This document shows, piece by piece, positions 52,711 through 61,458 of a DNA stretch of 64,000 nucleotides; position 1 is the stretch's first letter, and every line of letters begins with the position of its first letter. The stretch comes from Candidatus Freyarchaeota archaeon (GTDB lineage: Archaea > Asgardarchaeota > Jordiarchaeia > Jordiarchaeales > Jordiarchaeaceae), in assembly GCA_030587365.1 (NCBI GenBank), contig JAUQZE010000022.1:131663-195662 (forward strand), in the 5' to 3' direction. The position numbers and the translations under genes are program-made. Under the pieces are notes generated by a model, which made no database searches, had not been told where the DNA came from, and was given only the letters and a program-made list of their open reading frames with translations.

Positions 52711-53745
52711 TTATTTCACCTCCACCTCAAACAGGTCAGGGCTTTTTTCTACCATCTCATCAGTGATTCCCAACATCTCACGGTATGACTGATAACTCCC
52801 CCCATAGTTTACCTCAGAGCTGGGTTTGTATTTCACTCTGAGCCTCTCAAGGGCGTTGGAACCAAACTTTTGGGCATAGTGTTTGAGATACTCTGACCTA
52901 TTTGAGACGCCGTACACCCATTCATTACACCAGGCTTGGAAGCTTTCGTCTCCTCCTAGGGAGCTTACATAGTATAGCATTCCGAATGGCATGTCTATAT
53001 CGTAGTAGCCTGTGAGGTCTGTGGAGTGAGCCCCCCAAGGTTCAATAACTACAGCATTAACTTTGTAACCGGGGATAATGGTGTAATTGGGACTAGACTT
53101 TACTACTTCGTGATCAACCAGTTCTTCAGCTGAAACTATTATCTTCTTTCCGCAAAGGGCTCCCCACTTCGTGGAGGCGAGACCTCCCCACGCTTGAGCG
53201 TTACCATACTTATCTATTCTCTGAACGTGAACCACCGCTACGTCTGAGATTATTGAGGGAAGTAAGGCCATCTTCTCCCCGTCTTTGAAGGGGTTATCCA
53301 TAACTACAATCTTATTTTTGCCCATGAATGTCCTTTTCCTGTGGATATCGCTACTCACCAACGATATCGGTGCCGGGAAACACGGTAAGCCTAACGCCCC
53401 AGCCATCATCATAGCCGTGACCGTGTAGTTGGTAAATTCTTCTATCTCAACTTTGTGCTTACTTATCCCCCTGTCAAACGCCCTTTCGCCTCCCATTACC
53501 CTAGCCTGATAAGACGCAATGAACCTCTTTGCACACCCGGTCCAGACTAGTATCTCGGTCTCTTGCCCTGAGCCCGCTTGTATGAGAGTTAAATTCCTCT
53601 TCTTTTGTCTCACAATCTCATGCACGGCAGCGTATGGTGAAGGAGTGCCGGTGCCAGCGATGCTTAAAAGGTCGCCGTCTCTCACAAATTTTTTTACCGC
53701 TTCCTCCATGGGCATTATCCTATCATGTACTTCAGATTCAACCAT
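52711..53745 (-). CDS. CoA-transferase alpha-type subunit (GctA/IpdA-like), pair 1
   Basis: A 344-aa subunit with the family blocks AVKKFVRDGDLLSIAGTGTP, RIDKYGNAQAWGG and EPWGAHSTDLTGYYD. Its length resembles the larger glutaconate CoA-transferase A subunits. With the following gene it forms an alpha-beta heterodimer. ATG 53745 follows a GGAGGGAG leader. It lies 51 bases after the thiolase gene in the same direction. Specificity cannot be deduced. Confidence 0.85.
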   Translation of the reverse strand: MVESEVHDRIMPMEEAVKKFVRDGDLLSIAGTGTPSPYAAVHEIVRQKKRNLTLIQAGSGQETEILVWTGCAKRFIASYQARVMGGERAFDRGISKHKVEIEEFTNYTVTAMMMAGALGLPCFPAPISLVSSDIHRKRTFMGKNKIVVMDNPFKDGEKMALLPSIISDVAVVHVQRIDKYGNAQAWGGLASTKWGALCGKKIIVSAEELVDHEVVKSSPNYTIIPGYKVNAVVIEPWGAHSTDLTGYYDIDMPFGMLYYVSSLGGDESFQAWCNEWVYGVSNRSEYLKHYAQKFGSNALERLRVKYKPSSEVNYGGSYQSYREMLGITDEMVEKSPDLFEVEVK

Positions 53746-53796
53746 TCCTTTCTCCCTCCGGTTTCAATTAATTAAACGAGTGTTAAAAAAATATGA

Positions 53797-54990
53797 TTAG
53801 TCTCTTCCTAGAATGGCTACTGCGCTTACCGCGACATCTGCGTGGGTAAGCCCTCCTAGGGTATGTGCTAATCCTGTTTGTGCTCCGTCTACTTGGCGTT
53901 TGCCTGCCTCGCACCGCAGTTGCCAGACTAGCTCCGCTATCTGTGCGGTTCCGGTTGCGGCTACTGGGTGTCCTCGAGCTTTTAACCCTCCTCCGGGGTT
54001 TACGGGGAGTTCGCCTCCAAGCTCGGTTGTTCCTTCATCTATCATCTTTCCGCCTTCTCCCTTCTTGCACCATCCTAGGTCTTCGTAGTGAATGAGTTCG
54101 GATATGGTGAAGCAGTCATGTACCTCGGCAAAGTCAATTTCCTTGGGTTTTATTTTGGCCTGTTTGTAGGCTTCTTTACTGGCTATTATGGTTGGTAAAA
54201 ATCTGGTCAAATCCTCCTCGGAGTTAGCATAAACACCAGAAGCCTGGCCAGTGCCTTTAACCCAGATTGGGGTGTCAGTGTACTTTTTCGCGAGTTCCTC
54301 GGCTACTAGGATTGTAGCTGAGGCTCCGTCGGACAACGGGCAGCAATCGTAGACGGTTAGCGGATAGGCAACCATCCTAGAGTTCAGGACATCTTCGACT
54401 TTGATCTCCTTTTGAAACTGTGCGTAGGGATTCATGGTGGCGTTGTGGTGATTTTTCACGGCTACTTTAGCCATCTGCTCCCGAGTGGTTCCGTAGAGAT
54501 GCATGTGCCTTTGAGCCGCGTTGGCGAAGAATCCGGGAAAGCTTATACCGTATATGTTTTCCAGCTCTCCGTCTGCTCCCAGGCTTAGGAACTTGGATCC
54601 AATGGATAAGGTGGCTAGGGTTGCATCCTCTTTTCTCATTACTGTTTTCTCTACACCCATGGCGAGGCCCACATCGTAGAGACCGGTGGCTATGGCGAAG
54701 TAGGCTTCCCTAAAGGCGCAGGTACTGCTGGAACAAGCGTTGGAAACAGTGGTGATGGGTATTCCGGTGATGCCCACACTCATTAAACCTATTTGACCTG
54801 TTATACCTGCCTGCCTGCTCACCACTCCGGGTACAGCGTTTCCGCAGTAGGCTATCTGGACATCCTTTGGGTCAACATTTCCATCCTGAAGAGCATTAAA
54901 CGCCGCCTCCTCCGTGAGTTCTTTCACATCTTGATCGTAAAGGTTTCCAAATTTGGTCATTCCCACTCCAACAACAGCAACTCTCCTCAT
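53797..54990 (-). CDS. Thiolase (acetyl-CoA acetyltransferase-like), with intact Cys
   Basis: A 397-aa thiolase of the SCP-2-like group. The nucleophile is C86 in SNACSSSTC. Other catalytic blocks, EVHDCFTISEL and NPGGGLKARGHPVAATG, are intact. It would cleave a 3-oxoacyl-CoA with CoA, or condense two acyl-CoAs. The DUF35 gene just upstream (26 bases) is the usual partner of archaeal thiolases, and in methanogens DUF35 bridges thiolase and HMG-CoA synthase. ATG 54990 follows AGGAGG. It belongs to the DUF35-thiolase-CoA-transferase-ligase unit. Confidence 0.93.
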   Translation of the reverse strand: MRRVAVVGVGMTKFGNLYDQDVKELTEEAAFNALQDGNVDPKDVQIAYCGNAVPGVVSRQAGITGQIGLMSVGITGIPITTVSNACSSSTCAFREAYFAIATGLYDVGLAMGVEKTVMRKEDATLATLSIGSKFLSLGADGELENIYGISFPGFFANAAQRHMHLYGTTREQMAKVAVKNHHNATMNPYAQFQKEIKVEDVLNSRMVAYPLTVYDCCPLSDGASATILVAEELAKKYTDTPIWVKGTGQASGVYANSEEDLTRFLPTIIASKEAYKQAKIKPKEIDFAEVHDCFTISELIHYEDLGWCKKGEGGKMIDEGTTELGGELPVNPGGGLKARGHPVAATGTAQIAELVWQLRCEAGKRQVDGAQTGLAHTLGGLTHADVAVSAVAILGRD

Positions 54991-55016
54991 TTTTCAACAT
55001 CCTCCTACCCTTTATC

Positions 55017-55442
55017 TTACTCTTTGATTGGCCTAAACTTGTAGCCCACGAATTGCCTGGTCATAAATTGGTCACTCATTTTCTCTACGACCATCTCGAC
55101 TTCCATTCCGATCTTTAGATTCTGCTCACAGGGGTCACAGCCCGTAAATTGAGTGAAGAGTCTGATGCCTTCCTCCAGATCAACGTATCCAAAGGGAATC
55201 GAAGGGAGACCGTACATGCTTGAAACGGTCCACGAGAATATTTTTCCACGGTTGCTAAGATTTGTTTCTTCCATGTTGTCCCAAGTGTAACAGTTTGTAC
55301 ACAGTTTTTTCTTGGGGAAGAACACCTTCCCACAGTTTTTACACTTGGAGCCAACTAAAAGACTCTGAGAGTTCAAGGGTTTAGTTAAGGTTCCAGGCAG
55401 GAATTCTTTCAAGTCTCCAAACTCAGATTTTGATTCCGACAT
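55017..55442 (-). CDS. DUF35 zinc-ribbon/OB-fold acyl-CoA-binding protein
   Basis: A 141-aa protein. The rubredoxin-like zinc ribbon CKNCGKVFFPKKKLCTNC lies at about 34-51, and the C-terminal OB-fold includes GKIFSWTVSSMYG and PFGYVDLEEGIRLFTQF. In archaea, DUF35 proteins bind CoA thioesters and scaffold thiolases. It is first gene of the leftward unit. ATG 55442 has GGGG eight bases upstream; ATG 55451 overlaps that SD. A homologous domain is fused to the mutase at 58679. Confidence 0.92.
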   Translation of the reverse strand: MSESKSEFGDLKEFLPGTLTKPLNSQSLLVGSKCKNCGKVFFPKKKLCTNCYTWDNMEETNLSNRGKIFSWTVSSMYGLPSIPFGYVDLEEGIRLFTQFTGCDPCEQNLKIGMEVEMVVEKMSDQFMTRQFVGYKFRPIKE

Positions 55443-55762
55443 TCTCTTCATCCCCTTTTAAAAATAATTTATAGTCTAAATGATTCCTACATAAGACTTA
55501 TATTCTTAATTTTAGATATAAATGTTTTACTAAATTGAAGGGAGAAGAGTATTACATTAAAAATTTGAAGAATGAGATTAAACGACCAAAAATTTAATGA
55601 ATTTCTAGAAGTTTGAAACACAACTGGCAGGGTGTGACTGCTCAACTTGATGTATTTCGATTCATGTTATGTTTTTTCGGTTCAGAGAAAAACTTGGATT
55701 ATAAATAAGTTGGAATTTAGGCAAATATTTGCTGGGCCGAAGGAGTAAGAGAGGTTGTTGAT
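55443..55762. promoter_or_regulatory. Divergent promoter region of the acyl-CoA block
   Basis: This 320-base region separates the two divergent units. A TATA-like ACTATAAATT (about 55465-55475, minus strand) serves the leftward genes, and GATTATAAATAAG (about 55697-55709) serves the rightward ones. No clear palindrome is seen. Confidence 0.45.
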
Positions 55763-56611
55763 ATGAAGGAAAAGGTTGTGAGCTTGGAAGAAGCAATTAG
55801 TGAGGTAAAAGATGGAAATTCAGTCGGAATAGGTGGAGCTTCTTTGGTTTATAAACCCATGGCTGCCGTTAGAGAGATTGTGAAACAGAACATCCGGAAT
55901 CTGACGGTGTATGCACTTATGGGTGATATCGATGTGGATTTGCTTGTGGGTTCAGGTTGCTCAAGTCGAATCTGTGCAGCCTATGTAGGGTTTCCCATGA
56001 TGGGTTTTGCTCCTAATTTTCGTAACAAAGTTCAGAATGGTGAAATAAGTTTCAAAGAGTACAGCGAATTATCCTTCGTGTTGGGTTTGAGAGCCGCGTC
56101 TATGGGGGTAAATTTCCTCCCCACAAGGTCTCTGCTAGGTTCAGACTTGCTGAAGGTTAATCAGGACTTCAAGGTTTTCGACTGCCCCATCACGAATCAG
56201 AAAACGGTAGCGATACCAGCCACTAAACTTGATGTAGCGCTGATACACGCTTATCAGAGTGATTCCCTAGGAAACGTTTACTCAATAGAATCTCAGATAA
56301 TGACCGATCTACTTATTGCTTTTGCTCAAGCAGCCAAGAAAACCATAGTGACCGTAGAGAAGGTTGTGAAAGGGAAACCGGAAAAAGAGTCCAGATTAAT
56401 GCTGCCACACTACGAAGTTGACCTCATCGTAGAAACACCCTACGGTGCACACCCCACAGGCGTTCTTCCTCTATACACAATGGATATAGCCCACATAACA
56501 GAATACACCGTGTCTTCCTCTAATCCCGAGGCTTACAAGGAGTACCTGAAAAAGTACATCTATTCAGTCAAGAATCATGAAGAATACTTGAGCATCGCAA
56601 AAAAGAGTTAA
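55763..56611 (+). CDS. CoA-transferase-like alpha subunit, pair 2
   Basis: A 282-aa protein with the class I CoA-transferase alpha fold (SLEEAISEVKDGNSVGIGGA, LGNVYSIESQ, ETPYGAHPTGVLPLY). Its length is shorter than that of pair 1. Residues E99 and E102 (FKEYSELSF) lie where I recall a catalytic Glu in the ring-opening hydrolase IpdA. Together with the missing Glu in its beta partner, this suggests that the pair may be a hydrolase. ATG 55763 follows GAGAGG. The beta gene starts 15 bases after its stop. Confidence 0.83.
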   Translation: MKEKVVSLEEAISEVKDGNSVGIGGASLVYKPMAAVREIVKQNIRNLTVYALMGDIDVDLLVGSGCSSRICAAYVGFPMMGFAPNFRNKVQNGEISFKEYSELSFVLGLRAASMGVNFLPTRSLLGSDLLKVNQDFKVFDCPITNQKTVAIPATKLDVALIHAYQSDSLGNVYSIESQIMTDLLIAFAQAAKKTIVTVEKVVKGKPEKESRLMLPHYEVDLIVETPYGAHPTGVLPLYTMDIAHITEYTVSSSNPEAYKEYLKKYIYSVKNHEEYLSIAKKS

Positions 56612-56626
56612 ACTGGAGGGAGAGAA

Positions 56627-57433
56627 ATGTCTGAATACGCTAAGGATTATGGTATAGATGAACTAATGATAGTGGCTTTAGCGCGAGAGATGAAAGACGG
56701 GGAAAAAATGTATCTAGGAGCGGCAACCCCCATCGGAGTGGTAGCAACTCAGCTGGCTCGCGTGACCCATACACCAAACCTTGTCTGTATATATGGAATG
56801 TGGGTTAACCCAGACCCATACACTAACTATATGGCGGTGATGGCTGACCCCACAGCTTTCAAAACCATTAAGGCTGAGGCTCTCATAAAGCTGACCGACC
56901 TCCACGATCTCTGGCAGAGAGGAGAGATTGACTTTGGAATCATAAGACCTGGGCAAATAGATCAGTATGGCAATATTAATAACAGCGTGGTTGGGGACTA
57001 CTCCCACCCCAAAGTTCGTTTACCAGGGGGTGTGGCGATAGGTGACGTAGCCCACCTCTGTGGAAGGCTGCTTGTTTACGTCCCCCGACATGAGCCCAGA
57101 GTTTTCGTTAAAAATGTGGACTTTATCACAGGACCGGGTCACTTGGATGGTGGAAAGTGGAGAAAAGAACTGCAAATTAGTGGGAGTGGTCCAAGTCGAG
57201 TAATCACGGACTTGTGTGTACTCGGATTTGACGAGAACAGCGGTAAAATGCGTCTCGAGTCTCTGCACGCGGGAGTATCTTTAGATGAGGTGAAGGAGAA
57301 CACTGGTTTTCCTGTGATAATTACTAAGAAAATTCCTGAAACAGAACCCCCAACGGTCAAACAACTTGAACTCATCAGAGAGAAGATAGATCCCTCGAAC
57401 TCAAGAAAACTTGACTATCGTCCCCGAAAATGA
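56627..57433 (+). CDS. CoA-transferase-like beta subunit, pair 2, lacking the catalytic Glu
   Basis: A 268-aa partner of the upstream alpha subunit. Homology to pair 1 is clear (ALAREMKDGEKMYLGAATPI, QIDQYGNINNSVVGDY, ITGPGHLDG). The segment equivalent to ITECGLVDPD reads CIYGMWVNPD, so the Glu that forms the acyl-enzyme in class I transferases is replaced by Tyr. Either another residue serves or the pair does not transfer CoA. ATG 56627 follows GGAGGGAG. It is followed at 160 bases by the SDR gene. Confidence 0.83.
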   Translation: MSEYAKDYGIDELMIVALAREMKDGEKMYLGAATPIGVVATQLARVTHTPNLVCIYGMWVNPDPYTNYMAVMADPTAFKTIKAEALIKLTDLHDLWQRGEIDFGIIRPGQIDQYGNINNSVVGDYSHPKVRLPGGVAIGDVAHLCGRLLVYVPRHEPRVFVKNVDFITGPGHLDGGKWRKELQISGSGPSRVITDLCVLGFDENSGKMRLESLHAGVSLDEVKENTGFPVIITKKIPETEPPTVKQLELIREKIDPSNSRKLDYRPRK

Positions 57434-57594
57434 AAACCAAATAGTGCTTAATTTCCATTTGGGAAAAATTAACGCGTTGAAAATGGTTTAAAGCTGGATT
57501 TCGGGTTAGTGTCCAAATAATCGAAAGGCTTATGAATGAGTTTACGAAAATCTTAACAACTTAATTGTTGCAACTTTTTTAAGGGGTGAAGAGA

Positions 57595-58545
57595 TTGGCT
57601 GGAATGCTTAAGGGTAAGGTAGCAATTGTAACTGGTGCAGGAAGAGGATTGGGTAGAGAAGAAGCCCTGCTTCTTGCAAAACACGGTGCAAAAGTGATTG
57701 TTAACGATATGGGCGGAAGCCACGATGGAAAGGGAGAGTTCCACGGCCCAGCAGACGACGTAGTTAAAGAAATCAAGAAGATAAAAGGCGAAGCCGCACC
57801 CAACTATGAAAGCGTTACCAACTTTCAGGGAGCAAAGAAGATAATAGACCAGGCCATAAGCACCTTCGGAAAACTGGACATTCTGGTTAACAACGCAGGA
57901 ATACTCAGGGACAAGATGATATTCAACATGGAAGAGGAGGATTTCGACGCAGTGATAGGAGTCCACCTTAAGGGAACCTTCAACTGCACCAGACACGCCT
58001 GCAACTACTGGAGAACGCAATCAAAAGAGGGAAAACCAGTCGCGGGAAGAATTATTAATACTGCTTCTGACGCAGGATTGCTATATAATCCGGGTCAGAG
58101 CAATTATGGAGCTGCTAAGGCAGGAATAGTAGCCTTTACAAACATTGTAGCGAGGGAAATGGCGAAGTATGGGGTGACTGCAAATACTATAGTCCCAGTG
58201 GCTAGAACAAGATTGACTACAGAGGCAACCCCTTCTGTAGCTCCCATAATGAGTACCTCTGAGGAAATGACTAAAAAGTTTGGGTACGATCCCCTCGGAC
58301 CCGAGAACCTCGCACCTCTTGTGGTTTACCTAGCCTCCGACGATGCTAAGGACATTTCGGGTAGGGTAATTAGACTAGTGGGAGGTACGCTTTTCCTTTT
58401 ACAGTCCTGGCATGATGTAGGGGAATCTAAAAAGAAGGGGACTTACACTCCAGAGGAATTGGGTCCAAAACTCCATGAACTGACTAGTAAGGCTCCTCCA
58501 AGTGCAGAGTTCATTGACATCTTTAAGAAAGTAGGCTTAATTTAA
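57595..58545 (+). CDS. SDR, 3-hydroxyacyl-CoA dehydrogenase-like, copy 2
   Basis: A 316-aa paralog of the SDR at 39100. All motifs are retained: GAGRGLGR, NDMGGSHDGKG, NNAGILRD, and the catalytic Tyr and Lys in YGAAKAG. TTG 57595 follows GGGGTGA and gives MAGMLKGKVAIV, which aligns with MAISLKGKVAIV of the paralog, so I prefer it over GTG 57586. In this operon it would supply 3-oxoacyl-CoA to the thiolase or to the CoA-transferase-like pair. Confidence 0.9.
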   Translation: MAGMLKGKVAIVTGAGRGLGREEALLLAKHGAKVIVNDMGGSHDGKGEFHGPADDVVKEIKKIKGEAAPNYESVTNFQGAKKIIDQAISTFGKLDILVNNAGILRDKMIFNMEEEDFDAVIGVHLKGTFNCTRHACNYWRTQSKEGKPVAGRIINTASDAGLLYNPGQSNYGAAKAGIVAFTNIVAREMAKYGVTANTIVPVARTRLTTEATPSVAPIMSTSEEMTKKFGYDPLGPENLAPLVVYLASDDAKDISGRVIRLVGGTLFLLQSWHDVGESKKKGTYTPEELGPKLHELTSKAPPSAEFIDIFKKVGLI

Positions 58546-58678
58546 TCCCTACTCATTTTTTCCTTTTTTTAATTCCAATAAAGTAAATTTTTTGAAAATC
58601 TTGAAATAGTTTATATCCGCAAATCGTCGAACACTAGTTACTAATGATTATGCGTTCATCGAAATAGGTGATTGTCAA

Positions 58679-60751
58679 ATGGAAGATAAAGATAAGATAA
58701 TGGCGGAGTTACGACGCCTCAAATGTAAAAAATGTGGAAAGATCCAGTATCCGGGAAGGACTAGATGCATTAAATGCAAATCGTCGGAACTTGAGGAAAT
58801 TTACCCTGACCCCATAGATAGGGGAAAGATCGTAACTTTTACAAAGCTTTACGCCCTACCTGAAACCCTGAAAGGTGAACCCCCATACGTTTTTGGTATA
58901 GTCGAATTCGATAATGGGGTGAGAGCCTTTGGCCAGATATCCGAAAAGGAGAAAGTTGAGATAGGAATGAGAGTTAAACCGACATATGGTCAGGTATCGG
59001 TGGACTCTGAGGGAAAGCCGTCTTTTGGCATCATTTTTAAACCGAATAGCGAGAGTGCTCCTAAATTGAACAAAAAAGAAAATGAAGATAAGGAGAACTT
59101 GGAAAAAGAGCTTAAGAAATGGGAGGAAGGAAAACTCAAAAAGTTTTTAGAAAAGAATCCTGAAAGGGAGAGAAAGTTCACCTCAGCATCGGAAATAGAA
59201 GAGAAAAGAATCTACACCCCACTTGATCGAATAGAAAAAAGCTATCTTGAAGAACTGGGATTGCCCGGGGAATATCCTTTCACCAGAGGCGTTTACCCCA
59301 CCATGTATAGGGGACGCCTTTGGACTATGCGGCAATACGCGGGGTTCGCCTCCGCGAAAGAAACCAATCGCAGATTCAAGTATCTCCTAGAGCAGGGACA
59401 AACAGGACTTAGTGTAGCATTCGATCTCCCCACACAGATGGGCTACGATTCCGACCACACACTCGCCCAAGGAGAGATTGGAAGAGTCGGTGTAATAATA
59501 GATACTCTGAAAGACATGGAAACTCTCTTTGAAGGGATACCCTTAGATAAGGTTAGCACATCAATGACCATCAACGCTCCCACTGCAATCATATTAGCCA
59601 TGTATATTGCAGTCGCCCAGAAACAGGGAGTCGACGTATCAAAGCTCGCGGGCACCGTACAAAATGATATTCTGAAGGAATACGTCGCCCGGGGAACATA
59701 CATTTTTCCGCCGGAACCTTCTATGCGGTTAGTCACGGATGTCATAGAATACTGCACAAAGTATATGCCCAGATGGAATTCTATATCCATCTCAGGGTAC
59801 CACATAAGGGAGGCGGGTTCCAATGCAGTACAGGAAATAGCCTTCACCCTTGCGAATGGAATGTCCTACGTAAACGCAGTCTTGGAGAGGGGATTGGATG
59901 TCGACCAGTTCGCGGGAAGATTATCCTTCTTCTTCAACTCCCATAACGACTTCTTTGAGGAAGTGGCAAAATTCAGAGCGGCGAGGAGACTATGGGCCAA
60001 GATAATGAAGAACCGATTTAAAGCGAAGGACGAAAACTCCATGCAACTCAGATTCCACACGCAAACCGCCGGCTCAACCCTAACAGCCCAACAACCTGAA
60101 AACAATACTATAAGGGTAGCGATTCAAGCGCTGGCAGCTATAATGGGAGGGACACAATCTCTACACACCAACAGCAGAGACGAGGCTCTAGCTCTCCCAA
60201 CCGAAGACTCTGTAAGAATAGCGCTACGAACCCAGCAGATACTGGCTTACGAAAGCGGAGTTACTAACACTATAGACCCACTCGGTGGATCATACTTTCT
60301 AGAAACCCTAACAGACAAACTCGAAGAGCAGGCATTGGAGTACATCAAAGAAATCGATGAGATGGGGGGAATGGTGAAAGCCATAGAGAACGGATTCGTC
60401 CAGAAAGAAATAGCCGCGATGGCCTACAAGTACCAAAAGGAAGTGGAGAAAAACGAGAAAACAATTGTAGGAGTTAACAAGTTTCAAACCGAGGAGGAAC
60501 CAAAGCTCACCCTACAAAAAATAGACCCTCAGATCGAACAAGAAGCAATTTCAAATCTGCAAAAAATCAAAGCTAAACGGGATAACAAACTTGTTAAGAG
60601 CCTTCTTGAAAAACTACGAAAAGAAGCCAAAGACGAAAAATGTAATCTTATGCCAACTCTAATAGAGACAGTTAAAGCCTACGCAACACTGGGAGAAATA
60701 TGTGAAGTATTGAGGGAGGTATTCGGAGAATTCAAACCGCAAGTCATGTGA
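58679..60751 (+). CDS. DUF35-methylmalonyl-CoA mutase large subunit fusion
   Basis: A 690-aa fusion. Residues 1-120 are a DUF35 module: zinc ribbon CKKCGKIQYPGRTRCIKC at 16-33 and an OB-fold with VTFTKLYALP and FGIVEFDNGVRAFGQI. A charged helical linker (about 125-165) leads to the mutase TIM-barrel substrate domain (about 170-690). The Tyr (PTMYRGR), Arg (PSMRL) and His (SGYHIREAG) used by methylmalonyl-CoA mutase are retained. There is no B12-binding domain, so a separate small subunit encoded elsewhere must supply cobalamin. The usual reaction is (R)-methylmalonyl-CoA to succinyl-CoA. I know of no characterised DUF35-mutase fusion. It closes the rightward operon. Confidence 0.93.
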   Translation: MEDKDKIMAELRRLKCKKCGKIQYPGRTRCIKCKSSELEEIYPDPIDRGKIVTFTKLYALPETLKGEPPYVFGIVEFDNGVRAFGQISEKEKVEIGMRVKPTYGQVSVDSEGKPSFGIIFKPNSESAPKLNKKENEDKENLEKELKKWEEGKLKKFLEKNPERERKFTSASEIEEKRIYTPLDRIEKSYLEELGLPGEYPFTRGVYPTMYRGRLWTMRQYAGFASAKETNRRFKYLLEQGQTGLSVAFDLPTQMGYDSDHTLAQGEIGRVGVIIDTLKDMETLFEGIPLDKVSTSMTINAPTAIILAMYIAVAQKQGVDVSKLAGTVQNDILKEYVARGTYIFPPEPSMRLVTDVIEYCTKYMPRWNSISISGYHIREAGSNAVQEIAFTLANGMSYVNAVLERGLDVDQFAGRLSFFFNSHNDFFEEVAKFRAARRLWAKIMKNRFKAKDENSMQLRFHTQTAGSTLTAQQPENNTIRVAIQALAAIMGGTQSLHTNSRDEALALPTEDSVRIALRTQQILAYESGVTNTIDPLGGSYFLETLTDKLEEQALEYIKEIDEMGGMVKAIENGFVQKEIAAMAYKYQKEVEKNEKTIVGVNKFQTEEEPKLTLQKIDPQIEQEAISNLQKIKAKRDNKLVKSLLEKLRKEAKDEKCNLMPTLIETVKAYATLGEICEVLREVFGEFKPQVM

Positions 60752-60779
60752 GTTGGCATCAAATAGCTTTACATCTTTT

Positions 60780-60989
60780 TCAATAATGAAATAGGACAAG
60801 TCTGCACTTCTTACACCTCAAACCGCTTGCTCTTGGTGCAGTGAAGGTGAAAAAAGACAAGCGTATTAATATTTCACCAACAGCAATATGTTTATGTTCC
60901 TTCGAATTCCAACGAATGCCGTGTGAAGCATATACGAATCCTTTTTCAAGTTCCCCGCCACATATAGGACAATTCCTAACTTCACTCAT
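60780..60989 (-). CDS. Small zinc-ribbon protein, 69 aa
   Basis: Two CxxC pairs (CPICGGELEKGF near the N-terminus and CKKCRLVLF near the C-terminus) with a beta-rich core fit the PF20097/DUF6487 zinc-ribbon group. Function is unknown. ATG 60989 follows GGTG with seven-base spacing. It is convergent with the mutase gene. Confidence 0.7.
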   Translation of the reverse strand: MSEVRNCPICGGELEKGFVYASHGIRWNSKEHKHIAVGEILIRLSFFTFTAPRASGLRCKKCRLVLFHY

Positions 60990-61072
60990 AGTTTAACACC
61001 ATCTCTTTTTTTGTTATTACAGGAGTTATCCCAGTATAAGTTTATAATTAAGTTTTGCGACTCGCTCACGAG

Positions 61073-61270
61073 TTACTCTTTCTTTTCCGCTATCTCTTTT
61101 TCGCACAATTTCAGAAAACAGGCTTTGTGGTATATTTTCCCATACATCGTAGGTGGCGTCCAAGAATTGCCAAATGAAATAAAACCTATTTTAGTCCAGC
61201 TGGGATATTTTCCGACAAGGATAAATTCCTCACCTTTCTTTACCTTTTTCCCGCAAAACTCACAACTCAT
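61073..61270 (-). CDS. Small zinc-binding protein, 65 aa
   Basis: The N-terminal CEFCGKKVKKGEEF and the later YHKACFLKLCEKE supply four metal ligands (C, C, H, C), a LIM-like or treble-clef arrangement. I do not recognise a family name. ATG 61270; the SD is weak (AAGG). It lies 80 bases upstream of the other small zinc-ribbon gene on the same strand and is possibly co-transcribed with it. Confidence 0.6.
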   Translation of the reverse strand: MSCEFCGKKVKKGEEFILVGKYPSWTKIGFISFGNSWTPPTMYGKIYHKACFLKLCEKEIAEKKE

Positions 61271-61458
61271 GCCTTAACACATTCCCTTTCCTTTTTGTTC
61301 TTCCAAGAGTTTTCCAGAAATTAATTTGAAAAATAATAAGCAACTTTGCTTAATAATGGCATAAAATGCACGTTCACTTACGTATATAAATTCAGCTCCG
61401 AGTTATCAATTTGTTTATTTAGTATTTTAGAAATAGAAAGTAACTTATCAGCGCTTTG

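Noticed and set aside
56714..57375. Minus-strand frames of 78-97 aa in the CoA-transferase-like genes
   Set aside because: They are antisense to conserved coding sequence and have no supporting features.
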